DNA from: Nocardioides luteus
Lineage (GTDB): Bacteria > Actinomycetota > Actinomycetes > Propionibacteriales > Nocardioidaceae
Assembly (NCBI RefSeq): GCF_015752315.1
Contig: NZ_JADOVJ010000001.1
Location: 4,642,501 to 4,706,500 of the forward strand
Direction: 5' to 3'
Length of the DNA: 64,000 nucleotides
Shown here in pieces: positions 8,461-16,359 of this stretch. Below the pieces are notes generated by a model. It saw only the letters and a list, made by a program, of their open reading frames with translations, did not search any database and was not told the DNA's origin. The translations under genes were made by a program, and so were the position numbers. The first letter of the stretch is position 1, and every line of letters begins with the position of its first letter.

Positions 8461-10737
8461 ATGGTTGCGTTCCCCCAGGAAGGCGAGCAGTTCGGTCGCT
8501 ACGTGATCGAGCGGGTCCTGGGTCAAGGTGGCATGGGTGTCGTCTACCAGGCGAAGGACCCGGCCCTGCGGCGCAAGGTGGCGCTCAAGCTGGTGCTGCC
8601 GTCGCTCACGGTCGACAAGGACTTCATCACCCGGTTCGAGCGGGAGGCCAACATCCTGGCCAAGCTGCGCTCGCGCAACATCGTCCAGATCATCGAGTAC
8701 GGCGAGGTCGAGGGCACGGTCTACCTGGTCACCGAGTACGTCCCGGACGGCGACCTGCACGGCTGGCTGAAGTCCAACGGCGCCCTGGAGACGGTCCAGG
8801 CGCTGCGCCTGGTCGGCGACGTCAGCGACGCTCTCTTCGACGCCCACCGCGCCGGCGTGGTCCACCGCGACGTGAAGCCGTCCAACGTGCTCCTGTGGGA
8901 GCGCCAGGAGGGCGAGCTCGTCCCCTACCTGACCGACTTCGGCATCGCGACCGAGGGCGACTCCAACGTGACCCGCGCCGGCTCGGTGGTGGGCTCGCTG
9001 CCCTACATGTCGCCCGAGCGCCACATGGGTGAGCAGGCGACCGCTGCGGGCGACATCTACGCCGCCGGCTGTCTGCTGTGGGCCTGCCTGACCGGCAAGG
9101 CCCCCTACACCGGCACCGACTTCGAGCTGATGAGCGCCCACATCAACAGCCCGGTGCCGCGGCTGCCCGCCGCGACGCCGGGTGCCGACCTGATCAACCC
9201 GATCATCCAGCGGGCGCTGGCGAAGAAGCCGGAGAACCGCTTCCGGACCGCCGCCGAGCTCTCCAAGGCCCTCGACAAAGCCGCCGACCGGCTCGAGGAG
9301 GCCGGCCTGGGCGGCGGTGTCATCGGCGGTGCCGCAGGCGTGGCCGCGGCCGATCTCGGCTCCCGTCCCGGTGCCAGCTACGACACCACCTCGAGCGGCG
9401 GCACCTCCGGCGGTGGCACCCCGGCGCCCGAGGCCGAGGCCCAGCCGACGATCGTCAAGCGCCCCGGCGAGGGCACCCCGACCCCCGCGCCGCTCGCCAA
9501 CGAGACCGACTCCACGGTCGTCCACAGCGGCAAGGGCCTGCCCGCGGTCGCTGCGGCCGCCGCAGCCGCTGCCTCCGCCACCGGCGGCACCGGCGGCGGC
9601 CAGCCCGAGTGGCTGCCGTCGCACCACTCCAACGCCGGCCAGGGCGACGGCGGCGACAAGAAGAAGCTCTACGCCATGGTCGGCGGCGGGGTCGCCGCGG
9701 TCCTGCTGCTCGGTGTCGGCATCTTCACCCAGGGCTTCGGCATCTTCGGTCTCCACGGCGACGACGGCAAGGCCGCCGAGGCGATCGCCAGCGGCGTACC
9801 CAAGCCGGGGTGGGCCAGCGAGGACCAGATGACCTGCGCCGCCGAGAGCCTGGTCGGCAAGGTACCCGCGGCCGAGCTGCGCTCCCACGGGGTCGTCGAC
9901 GCCGGCGACGAGTGGACCTACACCGGCGAGTGGCCCGCCGACGACGCGATGAAGTTCACCCAGGGCCTGCTCGACTGCACCGAGTCCTGGGCGACCGAGA
10001 TCGGTGACAACTGGAAGGTCGGCGACACCCGCTGCATGGAGAAGGAGGTCGACAAGACCTCCATGGCCGGCCTCCTCGCCGTCGGCGACCTCCTCAAGGA
10101 CGGCGACCCCGGCGCGGCCGGTCCCGCCAAGGACAAGGCCGTCAAGGCCCTCGACGAGTGCTACGTCAAGGCCGACGCGCTCGGCGCCAAGGTGACCCCC
10201 AAGCCCGCCTACATGCAGGTCGACTTCGACGTGCAGGAGCCCACCGCTCCCGGCGGGGAGTCGGTGATCGGGATCGCCAAGACGGGCAGCAGCAGCTACG
10301 AGGAGCTCAAGGGCTCCTCCTACGAGCTCCCCGTCACCGAGGGTGGCGTCGAGGGCTGCATCGCGGTCAAGACCACCGTCACCTTCGCCTGGGGCACCGA
10401 GAAGGCCACCGACGCCGAGGCCTGCGGCAAGGCGGAGCCGAAGAAGCTCGAGTGGATCAAGCAGGACAAGTGCACCGACCCGATCTATACGAAGCAGAAG
10501 GTCGAGTGCAACACCTGGCGGCTGACCTTCGAGGGCTTCCAGCCCGGCAAGCCGTTCAACGTGAAGCTCACCCTCAACGGCGGCAAGTGCTCCGACGCGA
10601 AGGGCGCGAAGTGCGCCTGGCCCGGCACCCCCGACGGCGAGGGCAAGGGCGCCATCGTCGACTGGTCCGGCCCGAAGGACTGGACCGCCAAGTTCGTCGC
10701 CACCGCCCCCGGGGCGAGCGCCCAGATCGACAACTAG
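8461..10737 (+). CDS. Ser/Thr protein kinase with ten-cysteine extracellular sensor domain
   Basis: A 758-residue receptor-type Hanks kinase. The kinase domain (about 12-275) is complete: G-loop GQGGMG (21-26), catalytic Lys43, Glu62, HRDVKPSN (135-142, base Asp137), DFG (159-161), an activation loop with several Ser/Thr, and SPE at 184-186. A Gly/Ala/Pro-rich linker (280-398) leads to one TM helix (about 402-422). The outside part (430-758) is not PASTA, beta-propeller or any sensor I know. It has ten cysteines (459, 506, 525, 567, 633, 655, 671, 683, 710, 718) with nearly the same spacing as its two paralogues in this window. It probably senses an envelope signal and phosphorylates cytoplasmic targets; the ligand is unknown. 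The ATG follows GGCGAGG. Confidence 0.93.
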   Translation: MVAFPQEGEQFGRYVIERVLGQGGMGVVYQAKDPALRRKVALKLVLPSLTVDKDFITRFEREANILAKLRSRNIVQIIEYGEVEGTVYLVTEYVPDGDLHGWLKSNGALETVQALRLVGDVSDALFDAHRAGVVHRDVKPSNVLLWERQEGELVPYLTDFGIATEGDSNVTRAGSVVGSLPYMSPERHMGEQATAAGDIYAAGCLLWACLTGKAPYTGTDFELMSAHINSPVPRLPAATPGADLINPIIQRALAKKPENRFRTAAELSKALDKAADRLEEAGLGGGVIGGAAGVAAADLGSRPGASYDTTSSGGTSGGGTPAPEAEAQPTIVKRPGEGTPTPAPLANETDSTVVHSGKGLPAVAAAAAAAASATGGTGGGQPEWLPSHHSNAGQGDGGDKKKLYAMVGGGVAAVLLLGVGIFTQGFGIFGLHGDDGKAAEAIASGVPKPGWASEDQMTCAAESLVGKVPAAELRSHGVVDAGDEWTYTGEWPADDAMKFTQGLLDCTESWATEIGDNWKVGDTRCMEKEVDKTSMAGLLAVGDLLKDGDPGAAGPAKDKAVKALDECYVKADALGAKVTPKPAYMQVDFDVQEPTAPGGESVIGIAKTGSSSYEELKGSSYELPVTEGGVEGCIAVKTTVTFAWGTEKATDAEACGKAEPKKLEWIKQDKCTDPIYTKQKVECNTWRLTFEGFQPGKPFNVKLTLNGGKCSDAKGAKCAWPGTPDGEGKGAIVDWSGPKDWTAKFVATAPGASAQIDN

Positions 10738-10760
10738 TTCGACAACTGGGCGGGGCCTAC

Positions 10761-10766
10761 TAGGCT
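10761..10766 (+). promoter_or_regulatory. leaderless promoter of fbiC
   Basis: TAGGCT, 7 nt before the ATG at 10774. A TTCGAC -35-like hexamer at 10738-10743 gives a 17-bp spacer. The promoter overlaps the stop codon of the kinase gene, so fbiC can be transcribed on its own. Confidence 0.6.
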
Positions 10767-10773
10767 GATCGTG

Positions 10774-13299
10774 ATGAGCGAGCAGCCGACACCTCAGCAG
10801 ATCCGCCGGGCGCTGGCCCGGGCCGAACGTGGCGCAGCCCTCGACGTGGCGGAGGCTTCGGCGCTCCTCGCGGCCCGGGGCGACGACCTCGACCGGCTGA
10901 CCGCCGCGGCGGCGAAGGTACGCGACGCAGGCCTGGTCGCGGCCGGACGACCCGACACGGTGACCTACTCCCCGAAGGTCTTCATCCCGGTCACCAAGCT
11001 GTGCCGCGACCGATGTCACTACTGCACGTTCGTGGAGACGCCGGGGCAGGCGGCGCGCGAGGGCCGCGAGCCCTACCTGAGCCCCGACGAGATCCTCGAG
11101 ATCGCCGCCGAGGGCGCCAAGCTGGGCTGCCTGGAGGCGCTGTTCACCCTGGGCGACCGGCCGGAGGACCGGTGGCCGGAGGCGCGGGAGTGGCTGGAGA
11201 GCCGCGGCTACGAGTCGACCCTGGACTATGTGCGGGCGATGGCGATCCGGGTGCTCGAGGAGACCGGCCTGCTCCCCCACCTCAACCCCGGCGTGATGTC
11301 GTGGGAGGAGATGAACCGGCTCAAGCCGGTCTCGCCGTCGATGGGGATGATGCTCGAGACCACCAGCCGCAGGCTGTTCGAGACGAAGGGCGAGGCCCAC
11401 TTCGGCTCGCCCGACAAGGACCCGGCGATCCGACTGCGGGTGCTCGAGGACGCGGGACGGCTCTCGATCCCGTTCACCTCCGGCCTCCTGGTCGGCATCG
11501 GCGAGACGCTCACCGAGCGCGCGGAGACGATCTTCGCTCTACGGAAGGTGCACAAGGCGTACGCCGGGCTGCAGGAGATCATCGTGCAGAACTTCCGGGC
11601 GAAGCCGTCGACCGCGATGCGCCACGTCGACGACCTGGGGCTGGACGAGTACCTCGCCGCGATCGCGGTCACCCGCATCGTCCTCGGGCCCAAGGCCCGG
11701 GTGCAGGCCCCACCCAACCTGGTCGACCTCGACGAGTGCCGGGCGCTGCTCGGTGCCGGGATCGACGACTGGGGCGGCGTCTCGCCGCTCACCCCCGACC
11801 ACGTCAACCCCGAGCGCCCCTGGCCCTCGCTGGACGCGCTGCGCCAGGTCAGCGCCGAGGCCGGCTTCCAGCTGAGGCCGCGGCTCACCGTCCACCCCGA
11901 GTACGTCGAGGGCACCCTGCGCGACGGCCAGGCCTGGATCGACCCGCGCGTCCTCTCCCACGTCGAGGCGCTCGCGGACGAGGACGGGCTGGCCCGCGAC
12001 GGTGTCCGGCCCGAGGGTCGCCCGTGGCAGGAGCCCGACGGCGGCTTCACCGCCGCCGGCCGGGTCGACCTGCACGCCTCTGTCGACACCGAGGGCCGCA
12101 CCAACGACCGCCGAGACGACTTCGAGACGGTCTACGGCGACTGGGACGCCGTGCGGGAGGCGGCCACCTCGACCGGGGCGCCCGCCGTTCTCCACGCGGA
12201 GGGGAGCGCGGCTCTCGCGGCCGCCGAGAAGGACCCCGGCAACCTCTCCGACGAGCACGCGCTGACCCTGATGACCGCCGAGGGCGATCTGCTGCGCCAG
12301 GTCACCAGGCTCGCCGACGACCTGCGCAAGGAGGTCAACGGCGACACCGTGACGTACGTGGTCAACCGCAACATCAACTTCACCAACGTCTGCTACGTCG
12401 GCTGCCGGTTCTGCGCCTTCGCGCAGCGCCGGACGGATGCGGATGCGTACTCCCTCGACCTGGACCAGGTCGCCGACCGCGCCGAGGAGGCGTGGAACCT
12501 CGGCGCCACCGAGGTGTGCATGCAGGGCGGGATCGACCCCGAGCTCCCCTCGACCGCCTACTTCGACCTCGTCCAGGCCGTCAAGCAGCGCGTCCCGGAG
12601 ATGCACGTGCACGCCTTCAGCCCGATGGAGATCGTCAACGGCACCGCCCGCACGGGGCTCTCGATCGAGGACTTCCTGATCAAGGTGCGCGAGGCCGGGC
12701 TGGGCTCGCTCCCGGGCACGGCGGCAGAGATCCTCGACGACGAGGTCCGCTGGGTCCTGACCAAGGGCAAGCTGCCCGCGAAGACGTGGATCGAGATCGT
12801 GTCGACCGCCCACCGCGTCGGCATCCCGACGACGTCGACGATGATGTACGGCCACGTCGACAACCCACGCCACTGGGTCGGCCACCTCCGCGTCCTCGCC
12901 GGTATCCAGGACAAGGCGCGCGAGCACGGAAACGCCGGGTTCACCGAGTTCGTACCGCTCCCCTTCGTCCACACCAGCGCCCCGATCTACCTCGCCGGCG
13001 CAGCCCGCCCGGGCCCGACGATGCGCGACAACCTCGCCGTGCACGCGCTCGCCCGGATCATGCTCCACGGCCGCATCGACAACATCCAGACCAGCTGGGT
13101 CAAGCTCGGTGTCGACGGCACCAGGGCGATGCTCCAGGCCGGTGCCAACGACCTCGGCGGCACCCTGATGGAGGAGACCATCTCTCGGATGGCGGGCTCC
13201 GAGCACGGCTCGGCCAAGACCGTCGCCGAGCTCGAGGAGATCGGTGCGGGCATCGGCCGCCCGGTCGACGAACGGACCACGCTGTACGGGACGCGATGA
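10774..13299 (+). CDS. fbiC: FO synthase (CofG-CofH fusion), coenzyme F420 biosynthesis
   Basis: An 841-residue bifunctional radical-SAM enzyme that makes FO (7,8-didemethyl-8-hydroxy-5-deazariboflavin), the chromophore of F420, from tyrosine and a flavin precursor. The N-terminal CofG half carries C77xxxC81xxC84 ([11 protein letters not shown]). The C-terminal CofH half carries C540xxxC544xxC547 ([11 protein letters not shown]). The length matches actinobacterial FbiC (about 850). I chose the ATG at 10774 over the GTG three bases upstream because TAGGCT lies exactly 7 nt before the ATG and no Shine-Dalgarno is present. The next gene overlaps by ATGA. Together with fgd1 and the luciferase-like oxidoreductase it shows that this organism makes and uses F420. 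Confidence 0.96.
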   Translation: MSEQPTPQQIRRALARAERGAALDVAEASALLAARGDDLDRLTAAAAKVRDAGLVAAGRPDTVTYSPKVFIPVTKLCRDRCHYCTFVETPGQAAREGREPYLSPDEILEIAAEGAKLGCLEALFTLGDRPEDRWPEAREWLESRGYESTLDYVRAMAIRVLEETGLLPHLNPGVMSWEEMNRLKPVSPSMGMMLETTSRRLFETKGEAHFGSPDKDPAIRLRVLEDAGRLSIPFTSGLLVGIGETLTERAETIFALRKVHKAYAGLQEIIVQNFRAKPSTAMRHVDDLGLDEYLAAIAVTRIVLGPKARVQAPPNLVDLDECRALLGAGIDDWGGVSPLTPDHVNPERPWPSLDALRQVSAEAGFQLRPRLTVHPEYVEGTLRDGQAWIDPRVLSHVEALADEDGLARDGVRPEGRPWQEPDGGFTAAGRVDLHASVDTEGRTNDRRDDFETVYGDWDAVREAATSTGAPAVLHAEGSAALAAAEKDPGNLSDEHALTLMTAEGDLLRQVTRLADDLRKEVNGDTVTYVVNRNINFTNVCYVGCRFCAFAQRRTDADAYSLDLDQVADRAEEAWNLGATEVCMQGGIDPELPSTAYFDLVQAVKQRVPEMHVHAFSPMEIVNGTARTGLSIEDFLIKVREAGLGSLPGTAAEILDDEVRWVLTKGKLPAKTWIEIVSTAHRVGIPTTSTMMYGHVDNPRHWVGHLRVLAGIQDKAREHGNAGFTEFVPLPFVHTSAPIYLAGAARPGPTMRDNLAVHALARIMLHGRIDNIQTSWVKLGVDGTRAMLQAGANDLGGTLMEETISRMAGSEHGSAKTVAELEEIGAGIGRPVDERTTLYGTR

Positions 13300-13892
13300 A
13301 CCTGCGGCGGGTGGAGCGACGACTCGTCGCGCCGTTCTACCTGAAGATGATGGGTTCGAACGCGACCTTCCTGGACAAGAGGACGTACCGAAGGCTGGTC
13401 CGCGTCGGACGGAAGGCGACATCCACGGAAGTGAGAGCGTTGCTGCGGGGCGGCTCGCTGACGGTCGATGCGTGGTACGAGGCTGCGGCTGAGTCCCCGG
13501 ATCGGGCCGCCCTGCTGACCCACGTCACCGGCCTTGCTCCAGATCATCTGCCATGGCGACCAGTCGTGATGGGTTCGTGGCTGAGCCTCGCCTGCCGCCC
13601 CGAGGAGATCGCTGACGACATCCTTTTCTCACTTGCCCGCTGCGACGGCGACCTGACAGCCGCTCCCCTGAGCACGGCAGCTGTCCTGATCGCCGGCGAC
13701 GCGGCGGTTGAGACGCTCAGGTCCAACCGCCTTCGAGCGGATGAATATGAGGCGGACGCGGTGGCGTACCTCGACGCCGCGCTGGAACGCCTCGGAGAGG
13801 TTCCGGTGGAGCCACCCGGAGAGGGGATGCGGGAGCACTTCCGTCGGATAGTCGAGTTCGGCGTAGGCCTTCGACACGACCTCACGCGTTAA
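13296..13892 (+). CDS. hypothetical protein translationally coupled to fbiC
   Basis: A 198-residue protein that I do not recognise. It begins [20 protein letters not shown] and its start codon overlaps the fbiC stop (ATGA), which indicates coupled translation. It looks soluble and mostly helical ([54 protein letters not shown]) with no signal peptide, TM helix or known motif. Its base composition is less GC-biased than that of fbiC. A role in F420 metabolism is suggested only by the overlap; it could equally be a lineage-specific insert. Confidence 0.7.
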   Translation: MNLRRVERRLVAPFYLKMMGSNATFLDKRTYRRLVRVGRKATSTEVRALLRGGSLTVDAWYEAAAESPDRAALLTHVTGLAPDHLPWRPVVMGSWLSLACRPEEIADDILFSLARCDGDLTAAPLSTAAVLIAGDAAVETLRSNRLRADEYEADAVAYLDAALERLGEVPVEPPGEGMREHFRRIVEFGVGLRHDLTR

Positions 13893-13973
13893 GCCGGTCA
13901 GCCTCCGAGCCGAACGATCGAGACCGCCAGATCGACGAGGGATCGGGCGCGCGGCGTACGAGCGCCTCAGCCT

Positions 13974-14001
13974 TCGTATGACTGGATTTCCAGTCATACG
14001 A
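13974..14001. promoter_or_regulatory. 12-bp perfect inverted repeat with a third half-site (candidate operator)
   Basis: TCGTATGACTGG and CCAGTCATACGA pair perfectly around a 4-nt ATTT centre. A further half-site, GGTCATACG (14012-14020), repeats AGTCATACG (13992-14000) 20 bp downstream, about two helical turns. It lies 108 bp before the gene at 14109 and 82 bp after the previous stop. There is no T-run, so an operator fits better than a terminator. The rest of 13893-14108 holds only the TACGAT element at 14074-14079. Confidence 0.5.
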
Positions 14002-14108
14002 CCGGCATGGCGGTCATACGCTCTCATGGCCTCATCGAGGGAGTGGCGGGGGGTATCGGAAACGACTACCCTCTACGATCCTCGCTGAACCGTTCTCGAG
14101 GGAGTGAG

Positions 14109-15323
14109 ATGTCCGACCCCACCGGAAGCACCGCTCAACAACAACCGAAACCCACCGAACTCGCCAACGCGGCGGCCGAGGAGGCCCGCCGGCGGCGGCT
14201 CGGGCTGCCTCCGATGCCGCGACGGCGGCGCGACCGGACCCGGCCCGTACGTCTGGTGCTGCTCTGGCTCATGAGCGTCGGGGTGCTCGTGGCGGTGGCC
14301 TTCCTCGGGACGTCGGCGTGGGCCTACTTCACCGGTGAGATCGGTCCGATGCGCGGTGATGAGAAGGCGGTGGCGCGCACACTCAGCCTCGCCGGCGACA
14401 CCCCGTCGTGGGCGGACCCGGCGCAGATCCGGTGCGCCGCGGAAGCGGTCGTCAAGGACGAGGGCAGCGCCGGGCTCGCCACCGCCGGAGTGGTCACCAA
14501 GACCGGCAACGGCTTCAGCTACACCGGCGAGTGGCCCTCCGCGCTGGGCGCGCAGTGGTACGCGGAGCTGCTCGACTGCGCCGACGGCGGCGCCAACAGC
14601 TGGAGCAGGCAGGTCGCGGAGGCCTGGACGCTCGAGGACCCGAGGTGCCTGCGCGAGGTCGGCCGCCCGGCGATCGCCGGCGTCCTCGCGGTCACCAACC
14701 TGCGGCTCAGCGACGAGGACCTCGCCGCCAAGAACGTCGCCGCGATCACCGACCTGGACAGCTGCTACGCCCGCACCCCGGAGACGCCGACCGGAGCCGC
14801 GTCCGCGGGCTACCGCGAGGTCACGCTGAAGGTCACCGCACCGGCGGTCACCTCCGGCGTCGCCTCCATCGACGACGGCGCCGCGCAGCCGACCGCCGGC
14901 GAGGACCCGGAGCTCACCTACACCCTGCCGGTCGCCAAGGGCGGCACCGAGGCCTGCGTGGAGGCGACCACCAAGGTGACGTACGCCTGGGGCACGGTCC
15001 GCACCGGCGAGCCGGCCAAGATCTGCGGCAAGGCGCAGGCCGCCACGATCCAGTGGCGCCCCTACAAGCACGCCTGCCCCAAGAACATGCCCAGGTGCGC
15101 CTACATGGCGGCGTACATCGAGGGGCTGGCGGACAACCAGAGCCTGACCGTCACCTACCGGATGTCGGGCGATTTCAAGTGCCCGCGCAAGAAGCCCAGC
15201 TGCAGCGCCACGGTCAAGGCCGACGACGCGGGCAAGGCACGAGCGCCCGGCATCCTGGTCACCGGCAAGAAGGGCAAGGTCGTGGCCAGCGCGGGCAGCC
15301 TGAAGACGACCTACCCCGGCTGA
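14109..15323 (+). CDS. membrane-anchored ten-cysteine ectodomain protein, paralogue 3
   Basis: A 404-residue type II-like membrane protein. The cytoplasmic N-terminus (1-46) is basic and charged (AAEEARRRRLGLPPMPRRRR). One TM helix (about 47-69) is followed by GTSAWAYFTGEIGP, closely matching GTGAWAFFTGRLGF of the protein at 6895. The outer domain (80-404) has ten cysteines (109, 157, 180, 219, 283, 306, 323, 330, 358, 365) in register with the other two paralogues, plus WADPAQIRCAAE, YTGEW, LDSCY, YAWGT and CGKA. Its function is unknown. The ATG has GGAG 4 nt upstream; in-frame codons further upstream are not supported. It sits downstream of a strong palindrome that may be an operator. Confidence 0.85.
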   Translation: MSDPTGSTAQQQPKPTELANAAAEEARRRRLGLPPMPRRRRDRTRPVRLVLLWLMSVGVLVAVAFLGTSAWAYFTGEIGPMRGDEKAVARTLSLAGDTPSWADPAQIRCAAEAVVKDEGSAGLATAGVVTKTGNGFSYTGEWPSALGAQWYAELLDCADGGANSWSRQVAEAWTLEDPRCLREVGRPAIAGVLAVTNLRLSDEDLAAKNVAAITDLDSCYARTPETPTGAASAGYREVTLKVTAPAVTSGVASIDDGAAQPTAGEDPELTYTLPVAKGGTEACVEATTKVTYAWGTVRTGEPAKICGKAQAATIQWRPYKHACPKNMPRCAYMAAYIEGLADNQSLTVTYRMSGDFKCPRKKPSCSATVKADDAGKARAPGILVTGKKGKVVASAGSLKTTYPG

Positions 15324-15371
15324 AGCGGAGCCCGAAACCATAGGCACAGCTGAGGGGAAAGGTACGGCTCG

Positions 15372-15377
15372 TAGGCT
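15372..15377 (+). promoter_or_regulatory. -10 element for leaderless FGE gene
   Basis: TAGGCT, exactly 7 nt before the GTG at 15385; the same hexamer and spacing as fbiC. No Shine-Dalgarno is present. This decides the start at 15385 over the GTG at 15379. Confidence 0.55.
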
Positions 15378-15384
15378 GGTGGCC

Positions 15385-16359
15385 GTGCCCTCCGACCTGA
15401 CCTTCGGCGCGACCCGCGGCCCCAGCCCCGACCCGGCTCTGCGTCCGCCGGCCCTGCCCCGCAAGCGCCGCCGGACCCTCGTCGACCTCCCCGGCGGGAC
15501 GTACGCCGCCGGCGACTCCTTCGGCGAGGGATACCAGGCCGACGGCGAGGGCCCGGTGCACCAGGTCGAGCTGCCCGGCTTCCGGCTCGACGCGACCGCG
15601 GTGACCAACGAGGAGTTCGCCCGGTTCGTGAAGGCGACCGGTCACGTCACCACGGCCGAGCGGGAGGGCTTCTCCGCCGTCTTCCACCTGGCCTTCGAGG
15701 GCGACCCCCGCGACGTGCTGGGCCGCTCCCCCGAGGCGCCCTGGTGGCTCGGCGTGCGTGGCGCCTCCTGGCGCACCCCCGAGGGCCCCGGCTCCAACGT
15801 CGGCCGCCGCGGCAACCACCCCGTCGTCCACGTCTCCCACGACGACGCGCTCGCCTACTGCGACTGGGCCGGGACGAGGCTGCCGACCGAGGCCGAGTGG
15901 GAGTACGCCGCCCGGGGCGGCCGCGCCGGCTCGAGGTTCCCGTGGGGCGACGACCTGGAACAGGACGGCACCCATCACGCCAACGTCTGGCAGGGAGTCT
16001 TCCCCGACACCAACACCGCGGACGACGGGTTCGTCACCACCGCGCCGGTGCGGACGTACGACCCCAACGGGTTCGGCCTGTTCCAGATGATCGGCAACGT
16101 CTGGGAGTGGTGTGCGGACTGGTTCTCGCCGACCTACTACAACGACCTCGTCGAAGCCGGGCAGCCCAGCGACCCGCGTGGCCCCGCCGAGGGCCTGACC
16201 CGGGTGATGCGCGGCGGCTCCTACCTCTGCCACGACTCCTACTGCCACCGCTACCGGCTCTCGGCGCGCTCCAGCAGCCCGCCCGACTCGACCGCCGGCA
16301 ACCTCGGGTTCCGCTGCGCGGCCGATGCTCCCGACGCGGCCGATCAGTCGGCCGGGTAG
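15385..16359 (+). CDS. formylglycine-generating enzyme (sulfatase-activating)
   Basis: A 324-residue cytoplasmic FGE-type enzyme. It uses copper and oxygen to convert the Cys of a CxPxR motif in sulfatases to formylglycine. Landmarks of the family are present: GGTYAAGDSFGEGYQADGEG near the N-terminus, RLPTEAEWEYAARGG (165-179), NGFGLFQMIGNVWEWCADW (228-246) and the C-terminal GGSYLCHDSYCHRYRLSAR, whose Cys282 and Cys287 are the copper-binding active-site pair. The C-terminus GFRCAAD is also typical. The gene converges on, and overlaps by 16 bp, a sulfatase gene that carries the matching CVPAR site, so the substrate is very likely its neighbour. There is no signal peptide, as expected for action before export. 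Confidence 0.93.
   Translation: MPSDLTFGATRGPSPDPALRPPALPRKRRRTLVDLPGGTYAAGDSFGEGYQADGEGPVHQVELPGFRLDATAVTNEEFARFVKATGHVTTAEREGFSAVFHLAFEGDPRDVLGRSPEAPWWLGVRGASWRTPEGPGSNVGRRGNHPVVHVSHDDALAYCDWAGTRLPTEAEWEYAARGGRAGSRFPWGDDLEQDGTHHANVWQGVFPDTNTADDGFVTTAPVRTYDPNGFGLFQMIGNVWEWCADWFSPTYYNDLVEAGQPSDPRGPAEGLTRVMRGGSYLCHDSYCHRYRLSARSSSPPDSTAGNLGFRCAADAPDAADQSAG

Noticed and set aside
8455..11400. Long antisense frame opposite the kinase and fbiC
   Set aside because: Same reason: it mirrors the codon bias of the sense genes and shows no protein motif.
14057..14079. GGAAAC as an ECF-type -35 for the 14109 gene
   Set aside because: The spacing to TACGAT is only 10 bp, too short for any sigma factor.
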